Assembly (NCBI GenBank): GCA_023055505.1
Contig: JALIRH010000027.1
Location: 1,500,501-1,564,500 of the forward strand
Reading direction: 5' to 3'
Length of the DNA: 64,000 nt
Source: Callipepla californica brunnescens
Lineage: Eukaryota > Chordata > Aves > Galliformes > Odontophoridae
The translations under genes were made by a program, and so were the position numbers. Positions 38,301-51,019 of this stretch are shown in pieces (within the stretch, counting starts at the first letter, position 1; each line of letters opens with the position of its first letter). The notes under the pieces are model-generated. The model had not been told where the DNA came from, searched no databases, and saw only the letters and a list, made by a program, of their open reading frames with translations.

Positions 38301-39690
38301 ATTTTTAAACCACTTTTTAAGAACTGAAAGCCTCAGTACCCTGCAGCAAGCACGTGTTAGCACTGGACAGCAGCAGAGGAGATGAGTGGTGAGGGTGGCT
38401 TCAGCTCTCTGGCAGAACCCAGTGCTGCAGAGGAGCGAGCTGGCACTGGGGCAGGTTATCTGAACACTGCTGGGGGTGGAGGGAAGAGAACTCAAACAAA
38501 TAGAACTTGCTGCACCCTCAGAAACGCAGCAGGCACTTCTCTCTGTGTGGCCTGGGTATACTCGTAGATTTGAGTAGAGCTGGGTACATCGCAGGGGAAG
38601 GGAACACAGATTTTTCTGCTCAGTCCCATCACATCTCTCCAAATTTTAGTGACCCTGTATCACACAATTTTTGTTCAGGAAACAACTTCTACTGGAGACA
38701 GAAGAAAGTCTTAGCTCTGCAGAATGCCCTTTCCCCTGGTACCGCATTTCAATAACTCCCCTAGAATAGAAGCTGCTCATAAGCTGCAGAGGCAGAATGG
38801 GGTCCCAGGGTTTAATCCGGCGACTCGCTGCTTTGTTATTTAAAAGGCATTCCTGTATAGGGAAATATGTTTCAAAAGTTTAATACTTTGTAGAGATAAA
38901 CTGTTCCTTTTAAAGTCATTGTTGTCTCGGTCTGATACATCATCTCTGAAGAAATAATTCAAAACGCTTTAATATTTGTCTCTGAGCTGCCTGCAAGAGA
39001 AATATTTAAAGCAGGCTGTGAGCTCCAATTCAGAGGAGGGGATTTTGTGAGGTTAGGGCCCACATCCGACTTTCTTCTTCACTATTGTTCTTATCTGTGC
39101 GTGCTCTTTCTCAGATTGTCCTGTGTATGTGTTATAGGAGGTCAGAGCAAATGCTAAGTGCCCTTTGGAGAGAAATGGAGACGTTTGGCAAGGAATGTTA
39201 CGGCAGAAGATCAGTTTCCTATAAAAGGAAATAAGCGATGTTAGGTCATTGCAGTATTCAGCATTAACAAAATAGCTGTACAGCAAAGGAAGTGTCTAAA
39301 TAAAGAGCAATCTGAAGCAAAAGATAGCTTGTTGAGGAAACAAATTGCACTGATTTAATGTTACCAAAATGCTTTTATGTAGGTCCTGAAATGAAGCTCC
39401 CTTGAAATGCACCTGCTGAGAAACTGTATTGCTAGCAAAATAGCTCAGAAGAGAAACTTCTTTTGGGGATCTGGAAAGGATTTAGAAAATAAACAAATCA
39501 CAATCTGGTTGCTGCTGCAGCCAATCCCTTTGTGTGCTGCAGCAATGAGTCTGCTAGGTCTCTGAAATCACCTGAAAACAGTGGGAAACAGCTCTTAAAG
39601 TTCACTGATTCAGCAGCAGAGCTGTCTGGTGATGTCATTTTTGTCATCTGTATCCAGTTTTGCCTCATCTCGATAGCTTGGCAAGAAGCA
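32400..39690. other. Unassigned non-coding stretch
   Basis: No confident gene is seen. It holds a short purine-rich ORF ending at a donor-like site (34224-34373), an exact octamer at 37385-37392, and a region open on both strands at 35714-36057 (89 and 107 codons) without recognised similarity. A 123-codon minus-strand frame at 38271-38642 is rich in Cys, Ser and Leu and looks compositional. GTAAGT at 39693-39698 lies just before the CR1 copy. Confidence 0.5.
34224..34373 (+). other. 49-codon basic ORF ending at a donor-like site
   Basis: An ATG with G at -3 opens a frame whose second half is rich in Lys, Arg and Glu (for example KEVKKEM and RKQWAERKLKV), and it closes at the TAA that itself lies inside GGG|GTAAGT (34370). 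The purine-rich body resembles exonic enhancer sequence. I do not recognise the peptide, and a frame this short is weak evidence. Confidence 0.12.
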
Positions 39691-39711
39691 TGGTAAGTGA
39701 TTAAGTGTGAG

Positions 39712-39963
39712 CTTGCACCAGGGGAGGTCTAGGTTAGATATCAGGAAAAACTTCCTTACAGAAGGAGTTGTTAAGTGCTGGAATAAGCTCCCCAGGGAGC
39801 TGGTTGAGTACCACCCCTGGATGTGTTTAAAAGCAGTTTGGATGTGGTGCTCAGGGATGTGAATTAGCAGTGGGTTTTTAGAGTTAGGGCACTATAATTA
39901 GGTTGTGGTTGGACTTAATCTTGAAGGTCTTTTCCAACCTGAGTGATTCTAGGATTCTATGAT
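39712..39963 (+). mobile_element. CR1 LINE, 5'-truncated 3' end
   Basis: About 250 bp of clear CR1 3'-end sequence: the 'ggttagatatcaggaaaaac' block, the 'gctccccagggagctggt' block, the 'ttggacttaatcttgaaggt' block, and the terminal octamers GATTCTAG-GATTCTAT-GAT at 39945-39963. CR1 moves by target-primed reverse transcription and characteristically leaves short 3' pieces without a poly(A) tail. This copy lacks all coding sequence and cannot move. It is the strongest evidence that the window is avian. Confidence 0.95.
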
Positions 39964-39964
39964 C

Positions 39965-40850
39965 ACATTGCCTGTGCCACAAAATGCAGCTGTGTGCCAG
40001 GAATGGGCCTGATTCCTGAATCTTGTCTTGACTCAAACAAAGCTAGGAAGAGTTTGTGTTCTGTCTGCGAACAGCTGTGGCCAGAGGTTGGCACTGATGC
40101 TCTGCAGGCCAATGAGATGCTCTCCGGTGTGTAGAACCAGCAGAGGATGGAGGCAGCCCAGGCCTGAGGTGTGAGACGCTGCAGACCTTCACTGAGGATG
40201 TGTGTCTTACAATGCATGGCACTCAAGGTCTCGTTTCAGGCATGTTTCCAGACAATAATGGGTATTTTGTCTCATTTGCAAAGGCAGCAATTCCTAGCAC
40301 CTGCAGAAAGGGGAAAATATCATTGCATTTTCAAACTGCTATTTAAACTTGGAAACTGAGAGTATTTTACAGTTGATCTGGATTTAGGAGATACAGATGA
40401 TGATTTTTCTGGCCTTTTTAAACCAAGTTTCCACACACATAAAACTTTGAAAGCTGCGAAGTTTCACTTTAAAAGCTAAATCACGTTTAAATTGTGAGGG
40501 CACAGACTAGCCCATGAAAATGCTAATGCTATTTTTCTGCTGTTTAAATGCCAGCCAGCAAAAGCGGAGCCAGGGACCTGTGAATTCCCACTGAGCAGTC
40601 TTTTTATTTTTTATTTTTTTTGCTCGTGGCAAAGTACAACTTTCTCACTCATTTGCTAAGAAGAAAATTGCTTTGGGGCTTCAGCCTTCAGCAGAGGACT
40701 TAAGCTCATTTACGGTAACAGCGTAAACTTAATTCCACGTATCCTATAGTTACCACACATGAGCATTGGCAGACTGTCTTTTAGGGTTTCATCAATGAGA
40801 AGGAATCTTTTTGAACATATACAAGTCATCTTGAATGACGAGAGTATACA
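39965..40850. other. Unassigned non-coding stretch
   Basis: No gene is seen. T-rich sequence lies at 40601-40620. Short frames near 39963-40226 on both strands begin inside or just after the CR1 end and have no recognised similarity. Confidence 0.55.
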
Positions 40851-40851
40851 A

Positions 40852-40960
40852 GCAGGAGGGGGACCAACTTTTTATATGCTCTGATAATGATGGGGCAAGG
40901 GGTCTGGCTTTAGACTAGACGAGGGGAGATTTAGGTTAGATGTTAGAAAGACATTTTTAA
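40852..40960 (+). mobile_element. CR1 LINE fragment, internal
   Basis: It runs through the CR1 segment 'ggggaccaactttttatatg', a diverged middle, 'ctggctttagactagacgag' and 'gggagatttaggttagatgt', then stops without the terminal octamers. It is truncated at both ends. It shares the 'aggttagat' block with the copy at 39712, so it is a separate insertion and not part of that one. Confidence 0.8.
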
Positions 40961-40969
40961 GATTTTTTT

Positions 40970-43860
40970 TCTGGTGGTGATGGAATTGTTGTCTCCCACT
41001 TTTTTGGCTGCTTTTGTTTTATTCCTGTCAAGCTCCTCTAAGAGGAAATTTACATATAACCAACCAAACAAAAAAGCAGGGATTAAAACACAGGAGGCTC
41101 GCTGTGGCACTCCTAAGACTCATAGGTTCCCAGCTCCATGTTCCCATGTTTTTCTATCCTGCAGTATTTTCTACAGTAGTTGTTGTGTTGCAGTGCCCCG
41201 ATTCCAGTGGAAATCAGGAGACTGTATAAAAGACTGAGATAGCACTGATGAATCCGTTCGTGTTTCTGTTGTGTATTTAAAAGATGTGAGTGTATATTTA
41301 ATATGTCCTAGCATTTGATCTTTTGCACATATAGTTTAGCTAGATTACTTATATAATTCATTTGATGTATAGATCCCTTAAAGCTCACTCTAGATACTAA
41401 TCTGTGTTGAGATCGAGTTAATAACGCGTAGAATTTTTTCCTGTGTTTCATTTCTAAAAGTAACTTGGGCTGCTGAAAGGTTTGACCTACCTTCTTCTCA
41501 GAAGCTGGTTTTCTCTGAAATAATGAGCTGACACCATCTGAAACCTGTTCCAAAGAAAACCTGTTTCTAGGTGTTTCGACAGCGACACATTGGGGCGATG
41601 GCACTGCCAGCGCATGACTGCGCTGCTGCTTAATTTATAGGGGGACCACACTGAGAAGACAGGATGACATGTAAGAGTGCTGTAAGAGGGAAAGATATTT
41701 AGTGGAGATTCCTGTTATTGAATTCTTACTGCACAGGTCCACGTAACAAGGCTCCATTGCCACCCAACATGCAATGGGACAGTGGGTACAGTGTCCCAAG
41801 GGAAGAGCATTTTCCTCCCCAGTAAACAGGACCTGTGTCACTTCTCATTGCAGTGTCCTGCTCCTGGCACAACAGCACTAACGAGAACAGTAAACGACAA
41901 TTAGGCATGCAGGTGCAATTGGTGTAACGAGGAATATAGGTGAGGATTGTCTCAGTTGTCATTTCCATCACGTTAAATTGCAAGCCTGGCATCTTGTGCA
42001 CCTTCCAGCAATGCCGATCCTGAGCATTAAGGGTGAGCCTGGTGGGAGCTCCTCGAGCAGCTGTTTGGTAATTCTGGCCAGGAAGCACTCTCCCTGCAAG
42101 CAATATCACACTCTGCTCAGTTTGTTAAATATATGGTGAGGGATTTACAGGCTCAGGCTGGAAGAGCTTGGTTGTGTAGCTCTATATCATGCTAAAAGAA
42201 ATATTCACCTCCGGAGAGAACAATCCTTTCAAAAGTTGTGTGGGACAAAAGGTGCTGGGTACACATTCCCCTCAGGGGACAGAGGCTGTCACCAGCATGT
42301 GGGGCAGAGCTGAGTGATCCCTGCAGCCTTTCTTGTGCTCTTCAGACAGGCAGGACACAGTATGAGCAGGATAAGCATATATTCCCATTGGTTGGTTTGA
42401 TTTCTTGCTAACAAGGCTAACTGTTCAGTTACCTAGGAATAGACGGCTGCTGCTTTATTTCTTATGGATTTGCTCCGACTGGATGACAAACTGGCCAAAG
42501 CTGTCGTAAGGCATCTTAAAAACCAGTCCTGCTGGAACTTGGGTGTACATTTGCTGTTGAGAGGTTGTATACAGCAGCTTCTCTTTGCTCAGAAGTGCTC
42601 CTACAGACAAACTGCAGATCCCACGCAAGCACCTTTTGATGTGGGAACTTCCTGGGGAAATAGTCAAAAAGAAGAAATAGAACAAATCCAGTTCTTCGTG
42701 TACCACTTCTTATTACCCAAGCAGTATTACAGCGCGAGGTGCTGGGCAGGCTGTTGAATTGGATTAGATCTTGTTCTTTTGCAATCCTCATGGAAGTTAT
42801 CAAGCTTCCAGCAGGTGTGTGCATTTGCCAATATACGTGCTGCAAAAACACCCACAGAACTGTGTTAAGAGGAATACTCTCTTTTGTTGCAGGTTACGAT
42901 TTTGCCTTCTTGCTAACAGGTTTTTGCTGTATCTTGAAAATAAATCTCTTGGAAATTGCCCCGCTACTCTATCTTACTTTCTTTCCAGATCTTTCCTTGA
43001 ACATTCGGTGAGCATTAAGTTGTTTAACAAGGTATGCCAGTTGGCAGTGTAAATACATCTTTTATTCCCTTGCAAAGAACTTTGAAATAAAAATGTACAA
43101 GGCAGGGAAAATTAATAGGAAGGCAGCATTGTACGTGCTAATTCCTCTTTACTCCAACAGTTCTGTAGAAAAAGCAGCAAGGTTTTGGGTTTCTGCGCTG
43201 GAGCTCTCCTGGCCACCGTTGCTCTTCATCCCTAACACTGTACATACAGTGGATTCATCAGGTGACAACTTAACGTTCTCTTTTTCTCTGCTGCCCAGGA
43301 TGGAGGTACAGAGAGGCCTTCCCTTGATGCACATTTTAGTTTTGGTTTGGTTTTGTTCCCTGTCCCCAGTGCCTGCTGCCTCCCTCGGGGCTGGCTGTGT
43401 GGTGGGGGGCACAGGGCTGGAGCAGGGCAGAAGAAAAGGGCTTCCCCATAACCAGAAGCTTGGTGCTGGGGCAGCTTACACTGAGAGTGGAGCTGCACTT
43501 TTAACATATGTTTAATTACATAATCCACCGTGGTGTAAAGATACCTGAGCTGGCTCTGAATGAGCTGCCTTCCTCATTCCCTAAGCCCCAGATGCAGTAT
43601 AGCTCCATTAGCATGGCAATACACCCAAACTAATGAGTTTGGGTTAAGCTGATGCTGCTATATTGCCTTCCATTTCCAGCTAGCTCAGATATTTAAGTGC
43701 TGCGATAGATTAACCCTAAATAACCTGTGCACTGCTGATGTGGAGTCCACTAGCAAATTCCTTGGGCTATGCCTCTGGTCACCAGAATGAACCTGGTAAC
43801 ATCTGAGATAGTATTCTGGATACAATGGTGTGGATGGTGCTCTGGTATACATTCTGGATT
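40970..43860. other. Unassigned non-coding stretch
   Basis: No gene is seen. Frames reach 140 codons (43093-43515), but they overlap minus-strand frames of 87-98 codons in locally GC-rich DNA. A short palindrome is at 43623-43644. The 127-codon minus-strand frame at 41726-42109 has no recognised domain. Confidence 0.5.
43623..43644. other. Short perfect inverted repeat (9-bp arms, AATG loop)
   Basis: ACCCAAACT, four bases, then AGTTTGGGT. The stem does not continue outward. It is too short for a microRNA precursor. Confidence 0.6.
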
Positions 43861-43863
43861 TTG

Positions 43864-43952
43864 CCTGGACATCTCTCTGTGCAATCTGCTTTGGCAGGGG
43901 CTTGGACTAGGTGATCTCTAGAGGTCCCTTGCAGTCCCTACCATTCTGTGAT
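43864..43952 (+). mobile_element. CR1 LINE 3' terminus, short fragment
   Basis: It includes the blocks 'ttggcaggggcttggactag', 'gtgatctctagaggtccctt' and the terminal CATTCTGT-GAT at 43942-43952. Only about 90 bp of the element remains, a typical heavily 5'-truncated insertion. Confidence 0.93.
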
Positions 43953-43959
43953 AAGGTGT

Positions 43960-45635
43960 GTTGCTGTGCGCAGTCATTGCACTACTTACTGTCTTGTGGA
44001 AGTAATGGGAGTTTGCTGATCTGAGCAGAAGGAAAAGGAGTCAGACAGGCAATTCTGGAGTTGAAAGGAGAAATTTATTTCACTGCAGTTTCTGCTCATT
44101 TGAGGGTTTGTTTCTTTTTTCATTTTTTTTTTCCTTTCCCCACTTTTTCTTGTAGTACACTTACCAGATGTTGAGAACATTCATTGTCATTCCTGAACTA
44201 ACTTGAAAGCCTCAGGTATTTAGTGCTTCTCTAAGCTGTAAATCTGAGGAGCCCCTTTGGAAATAGCAGCTACAATATGCTAACAATGACTGCATCACAC
44301 AATACATCGAGATGAAAAGGAGATGGTTTCTTGATCTCACTTCAGAAGGCTGGCATGTCTCTCGGCAGAGCTCATTTGAAAGTTGCTCTCTGTAATTAAG
44401 GAGTGTATCATCACGCATAGAGGGCATGGTTGAAAGAAGGTCTCTAGGAGACTGAATTGGAGTTGCACGGCCAACCTTAATTTTTCACATCTCTTAATGT
44501 TCAGATCCTTGGTTTGCAACTTTTAATAGTTTTTCTTTCTGTGAAATTATTTACAAGCAATTTCCTGCTTGATTTCCTGTATCGATATTCTCAGTCAACT
44601 TAAAGCTGTCATCAAGTGACATGCAATTCTTGGTCAAATAAAACATCAGCAAGGCTGGACCAGCTTATAAATTGGATTGCTTGCACACTAGCTATGCCTG
44701 TAGGCTGTGGGTTGAGTTTTGTTTCCCCCCCACACTTCCCCTTTTGATTTCTGGATTATGAAATAGTAGTACATCACACTGAGAATTCTAAGACTAGGAG
44801 TAAAGTGGTTTCTTTAATACAGTACCCTTCTTCTTTCAAGTCTGGAAAAGCTATTTTAGTCTCTTCTCTTGTATTTGGCTTCATGATTTAAATCTGACTG
44901 ATCTATTTATGATTATTAGTGCAATCAGCCCCCTTCATCTTTGGACTAATTAATTATGTCAGTCCTGATGACTTTCTTCTGGAAGCACAAAAATAACATC
45001 GATAGGCAAAAATCAAGGAAAAAGGCTCCAGATGAAGATGTTCTTCTGCATTCCAGTCATATTGAGTTCACGCGTTTATAGCAGCGGATGTAGCAGTTCC
45101 TTCTACAAGTAATACACCAGAATGGATCAGGGTGGAAGCACCTGTGTTTTCTCAGTAGCAATCTGTAGGACTCAAAGCTGAAAACAGATCCGCAACACCA
45201 TGTCTCTTGTGCTTTAAATCACGGATATTTGTGTTTGTGTAGATAGCACTTCCTATAATTTAGCAGGTTTTAGTGCAGTCCTACATCAGGGGGATTGCAG
45301 TCCTGTCTTCTTGCCACATGGTGCCAACTGTTAATATTACACCAATGATTCCTAGATCTACGTTAAATACAAAATAGATGCAGGAAAAATACTAGGTTGG
45401 AAAAGCGTTCAGTAGCTTTATGCTGTGTTGTGTAAGATGTTGAGTGTTCTGCCCAATTATTTCAATTTAGGCTTTTTAGATTTCAAAATAGGAGCAATAC
45501 AGAAAAACAGCTTTGAGCACCAGGAGCATTCTGTTCTCTTAATAGTTCAGTATAAGGTAACAACATCTACGTCATTCCCTTTTATCTTGTCTAATCAATG
45601 TTATACTTAATGCAGTGTGACTTTTCAAGTGATTA
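43960..45635. other. Unassigned non-coding stretch
   Basis: No gene is seen. A T-rich tract lies at about 44117-44134. TAATTAATTA at 44947-44956 is a paired-homeodomain-type site. Confidence 0.5.
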
Positions 45636-45639
45636 AGGA

Positions 45640-45930
45640 CCTGGTTGGGGACATTAACAATGTAAAACTTTATTTGCATTTACACTAATGATTTTATAAT
45701 GAGAGTTTTATTATATTAATGAGCGCTGCTGAGAGAAGAGGGGTAAAACAAAGCTGAAACTCCCCTAATGTCTTTCTTTAACAGAGTATCTTCTGCTAAG
45801 ACTTTGTTGACATAGTTACTTGTTTGCATAAAGGAAAATATGAACGTTTGGAACTATTAATTACTGAATGCTCAATGTACTTTATGATAATTACTATATA
45901 AATTATTTTAGGAGGGTTTTTTATGGAAAG
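45640..45930. promoter_or_regulatory. AT-rich block with octamer and HOX-like sites
   Basis: An exact octamer ATTTGCAT (45672-45679) is followed by TTTTATAATGAG and TTTTATTATATTAATGAG (about 45691-45723), related TTTAT/TAAT-type homeobox cores in a loose tandem arrangement. No open frame explains it. Enhancer function is speculative. Confidence 0.25.
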
Positions 45931-45939
45931 CTATTTATA

Positions 45940-48900
45940 CCACAACTCAGAAGGGAGATGAAAGTATTTAAATAGCTGCGTTTGTATCATAGTGGTAGAA
46001 TGCCTCAATAACAAAATACAGGATAAAAATACCTGTGAGAACAGCTTATTACCTCCAGGAAGATGTATCCAGAAACACTGCAAACAGCAATCCCTGCTGC
46101 GTGTTGTTTCAGTGGCTTAAAACCTTTTAGCTGAACTGAAAGCCTGCAAAGGGAGGGCTGCTGGCTGAGCCTGAGTGTTGGCAGCACGTCCAGGGGAGCA
46201 GCTAGTCCTGGGTGGGATTGCTGAAAGAGCAGCTCGTACTGCTTGGTACCACTTCCAGATGCTGCCTGAGGGAGAAATTTAAAAACAAGTAAACAAAAAC
46301 CAGAGCAAAACAAACCGTACTGTCAGAATGGAATACACTTTTGAAGCAAGTTTCCTCCAGTACTAGGGAACTTAATTGTGTAGGAAACAAAGAAGCAGCT
46401 TTGCTCAACCTGCTTTGATTTTCAGTGCAACTCCGAGGTAACCTTCATATAAATAGCTCTTTATCAGCTGCTCATTATAGTTTCACAGCATATTTTCCCT
46501 AAAACTTTTCTGAAAAGTAGGAGTTCACAAAATGTGATCTTTCTTGTTAGCTGTGTCAGGTGTAGCCCTAGCATGAAACAATGAGTGTTAGCAAAACAGA
46601 GAAATCCACTGAGAATGTAATATATTTGATTATTTAGAGGAAAAAAAAACTTGCAAAACCTATCCATAGTGTTTTCATTCTGTTTCATGGCTTCACCTGA
46701 GCTCTTGTTTGATTTCCTCCCTGCCTCTCCCTCCCCCAGCGTAGCTAGGATCAGCAGGCTGGTTTTCTGTAATTTTTGCAAATGATTGGTTAGAGTAATC
46801 AGGTTTCTTGGCAGGCAGCCCTAAAAGTCAGCTTGCTGTCAAGAGATTTAATTTCATTGCATCTTACTCTAATACACATGATGTGACCTGTGTTAATCAG
46901 GAATGCTAGGAACAGAGTTTGGGGAATTAAGAATGCAGTCAGGCATCAGGAGACCATAAGGCTCCCCAAAGAACCAGGGGTTTGTAACCTGAGTGTCCTG
47001 ACTGATGCAGGTGAACATATCAGATGAGATCTGCTGGGTCTCATTCTTGAATAACCTGTGTCCTGCAGTGATCTGAAGTGATCACTGGGTAAGATGGTTC
47101 AACGAAGTGACGTTGGGTGGCATTTTGGACATGTGCTGGCTGTTGGCTGAAATTCACATTGGCAGAAAGCAAGAGCTGGAAGAGGGAGAACCCAAAGTCC
47201 CAATTCTTTTGTGGTCTTTTCCTAACAGCATAAATCTTGATTAAAGCACAGTGACCTCTGGAAACTGTAGTTCAGCTCCAGCTATGACATAATATGATTT
47301 ATAGCTCTGTATCAAGTATTCTACCACGGTTTCAGCTGGGGCGGAGTTGATTTTCTTCATAGTGTCTGGTACAACAGTGCCTCTAGGTGCCTGTTCCAAG
47401 GACTACTGAAGTGAAGACAAAGATAATAGCTGCAAATACTGACAAGAGAGAGCCTCACAACCTCAAGTGAATCCACAGAAAGTTGTTCCACTGGCTTTAG
47501 TGGATGAGATTCCTTCCTGAGTACATTTCACAGATGCAGAGCTGCAACCATGATTTTAGACAATGGTGCGTACATTCAGAGAATATATAATTACTATCAG
47601 ACTAAATGAGTGAAACTGTAAAGTGGGTCATTCTATTGAAACCATAGCTCCTTCTTACAGTGGAGGATAATTGTAGCACCTTGAATATTACAGCAACACA
47701 GCAGCATGAAGTAATCTTCAAAACTATTTTAAGTAGTCTATTTCAAATTAGAGAACACTAGTTCTGGGCTTGTAACACCTATTAATTAGCCTTTGTGTCA
47801 GACTGCTCATTCAGCTGTGTACCTCATTACTAAAATTTTACATTGTCTTTCTGCACAGGTTACTGGAAATGAATCATGATCCCAAACCCTAACGTTGCAG
47901 TTTGGTGAAAGTAAATATTTATGGTCTTGGGAAATGCATGTTGTCATTTTCTGTCTAGAGCTCTGTATAAACAGAGCATATAAGTGGAAATGCAAATGTT
48001 CTCTCTTCTGCGCTTCTGTGAACACCTGGAAGATGTATAATAGTAAAGTGCATTTTTTTCAGAGGGTTTCTTGAAATCAGTTTAACTTCTCTAAAGATTC
48101 TAGCAGGAGGCAGCTGAAGAGAAATGAAAAAGAGTCATGCCAAGGAAATTGCATTACTGTCATTGTTAATTTGGTTTAAATAACTTTGAAAAGTAGTAGT
48201 TCATTCTCCGTTTCAAATTTCCTACTGGCTTAAGCCAACTGGTGAATATTGTGTTTGATAGACTCTGACGTGAAGTCTGTGTTTAAATATTTATCTTCTG
48301 AATAGCTATGTTTACAGTTAACACCTTCCTCTGCCTTAAACTTTAGCAGCAACGTAATACATTCCACTTCTGAAGTTGTCTTGGTTGAAACTGTATTAGC
48401 AGGTGAGGTTTTATAAAGTTCTCTACATCTCTCTGATTATGAGCTCAGATGGAGGTCAGTGCTTGAAAGACCAAGGTAAAAACACATGCTACTGGGCTAC
48501 ATTCACCCTTGCCTATTTGTTGGAGCCTTTTGGATCCTGACACAGAACACTGTTCAATGTCAACTGCATTGCATGCTGGCCTCTGAAATGGAGGTCTTCT
48601 TGGCATCTCACAAACTGGTCATCTCTCAGGGCCTTTTGGCAGTCCTCCCCATGCAGTGTTCAGGCTGACACTTCAAAGCCATCAGCTCTGCAGAGAGAGC
48701 CAGCGTGGAGGAAGGCCAGGCTGTGTGCCTGCACATCTTCCTGGGGAGTAAGCAAGTCAGTACTTTGGGCTTGGTTTTCTTCCCTGAATTGTACTCTCAA
48801 ACTACAAAATATTTGTGAAGGAGCAACTGCAATAGCCTACAAGGCTTTGTGAAATAGGAGTGCTTCCACTAGTACCATGTAAAGGAGCACTGAGAAGCAC

Positions 48901-50735
48901 CTACTGTCATATAAAGGATCTGTTGAATTTACTGTGTCTGCGATTGTGGTTCAGAGAACATGCTTGAGCAGGTATAAATTTTGGTAGAGAGTCAGCAGGG
49001 TCTCATAAAGATGCCACCAGGAAGCCTGCAACTCTTGAGTACTGAACTTGTTAGTGTTATAGTATCAAGGGAAGATATAAATCTGTTCTAGGTGCTGCAT
49101 CTGTCCCAGGTGTATGTGGGTCCATTTGGCGCTGGATGCTGTTGTTACAATGTCAGCTGTAATGAATTCAGGAAACATTAAGCAGGATAATATTTGTTTT
49201 AAAAAAGAGAATCTCTGACAGCTGAGCTCCAAGTAAGGGCAGTGCCAGGGCTCAGAGTATGGCAGTAGGGGCTGGGATGTGGGATCCAGCCATCCCTTGG
49301 GCCCAATCCTTCTGCGTGCCCAGCTCCTGGTGCTTCCAGGAGCCTTTGCTCATCCGAGTGTGCAATACAATTGCAAATCCTCAAAAGCAGCAGGGAATGT
49401 ATTTAGTATCCTTACCTGGAACAGTGAAATGGAAATGTTTTTTTTCAAATGATGCTCCCAATTATGCTTTTGCGTGCAAGGGTACTTTTCCCAATTGTGA
49501 ACGCTTTAGGCCAAATAGCTGCAAGATTTCTTTCATGTATATTTTTGTGTGTGTTAAAATGATTCATCTTGGTGAAACTGCTATGGGATTTCACTGTATC
49601 AACATGTATCAATGAACTGCTCTGGAAGGTAAGCCCTACTTTGCCCCAGGTATTTTTTATCTCCATTGCCAGAGAAGGAAATTGATTGATAGCGATTAGT
49701 CTTACTAGTGGCACATGTGCTAGGCTTATACTGAATAAGTTCTGCAGGCTTTGTCTGACTTAATTCATTTGCGTCTTCCTGGTTAATCAAATAGTTCAAA
49801 GGAAGGTGATCAGAGAATACCGAATTCTTTGAGTCTATCAGTATTCGGAACAGTTACTTCTAGCTCTGCAATTTCACTTGAGCTGGTACACATACATTAA
49901 GAGTAATATTTATTGCCCAGGCAGATTTTTATTTTGTCTAAATGCTGTGATCTTGCAATTAATAAAGCTCTTAGCAGAAGCTTTTTGCAGGAAGCAGCAG
50001 CCTTCACAGAAAGACCAAAGTCATTTCACAAAGAAAATCTAATGCATTAGAAAGATGTGGAAGAAAAAGCAGCCTGATGCTCAAAATTGCACTAAGTATT
50101 TTCTGGCTTTGTGTATTTTTAATTGAGTTATTTCTGAATTTCAACCAAGTAACTACAGCAGATCCTTCCAAGTGCATCATATGCATTTCTCTGATCTTGA
50201 AAATCCTATTTTCTAAGGTGTCTCGTAAGCGTGGAATCTAAATACAAGTCACCTCTTGTCAGAGGTACATCTGCTGTGGTGGTGTAGATGATTTTCTAGA
50301 GGAAAAAGAGTACTTGCTTTGTTCAGGGCAGAGTTTTGAAGACTGAATTTCATACCACAAAGGAATTCAAAGGAATTTGGGAAAGCTATTCCTAATAGCA
50401 TGTGAGGCTTCTGCTTCGAAGGTCAGCATCCTAAAATAAAGCAATAGCAGGTGATGATATCCAGATTGTCCTTTACATCCCATCTGCTTTAGCCAGTGCT
50501 CTGCTTTGGAGACCTGCAACCTGCAGAAGAGCAGTTACAACATCAAAATGAATCTTGGCCTTAGCTCTCATAGCTGTGTGTGAAGGGTGCACAAAGTACC
50601 CCAGTGGTATTCGGTCATACAAAGGGAGGACTGCAGAACTGCAGCCAGGCAGGCCAGAGAGCTGGAGGTTTTCTTAGCATTTATTGGGGAGAGCAGTGAC
50701 ATTCCATCCTTATAAGATGTAAAAGTTAAATAAGA
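45940..50735. other. Unassigned non-coding stretch
   Basis: No gene is seen. An exact octamer is at 47990-47997, a donor-like AAG|GTAAGC at 49626-49634, and an interval open on both strands at 49259-49714 (118 and 89 codons) with a few retained CpGs. A run of A lies near 46641. Nothing matches a known repeat. Confidence 0.5.
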
Positions 50736-50739
50736 AAAT

Positions 50740-51010
50740 AATTGTATTAAAGTCGTTAAGGTTACTTTGTTTTAACAAGCAATAAAATTTATAAATAATT
50801 AAACAACCAGTGAAGCCATGTGCATGTGAGTTATTAATGCAGGCCTGGGGCACATTAAGAGTCATGATGTTGAAGGCAAATTGACTTTAATCAAAAGGCT
50901 TGCATTAATTACTTAGTCATTCCAAATCCATTCTTTTGCTTGCCATGATAATATCAACTTTCTTTCTTCAGTTTTGCTTCACATGAGCAAACAAGTACAT
51001 TTTGAGGACA
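50740..51010. promoter_or_regulatory. Candidate conserved non-coding element
   Basis: AT-rich with many developmental-factor-type motifs: AATAATTAAAC (50795-50805), GTTATTAATGC (50830-50840), a TCF/LEF-like ATCAAAAGG (50891-50899) and GCATTAATTACTTAG (50903-50917). It contains no frame or repeat. Conservation cannot be tested here. Confidence 0.25.
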
Positions 51011-51019
51011 ACAAACTTG

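Noticed and set aside
43387..43427. Second G-quadruplex candidate
   Set aside because: Loops of 8 or more bases between G-runs break the standard rule.
43093..43515. 140-codon plus-strand frame in GC-richer DNA
   Set aside because: Two minus-strand frames of 87-98 codons overlap it; composition explains all three.
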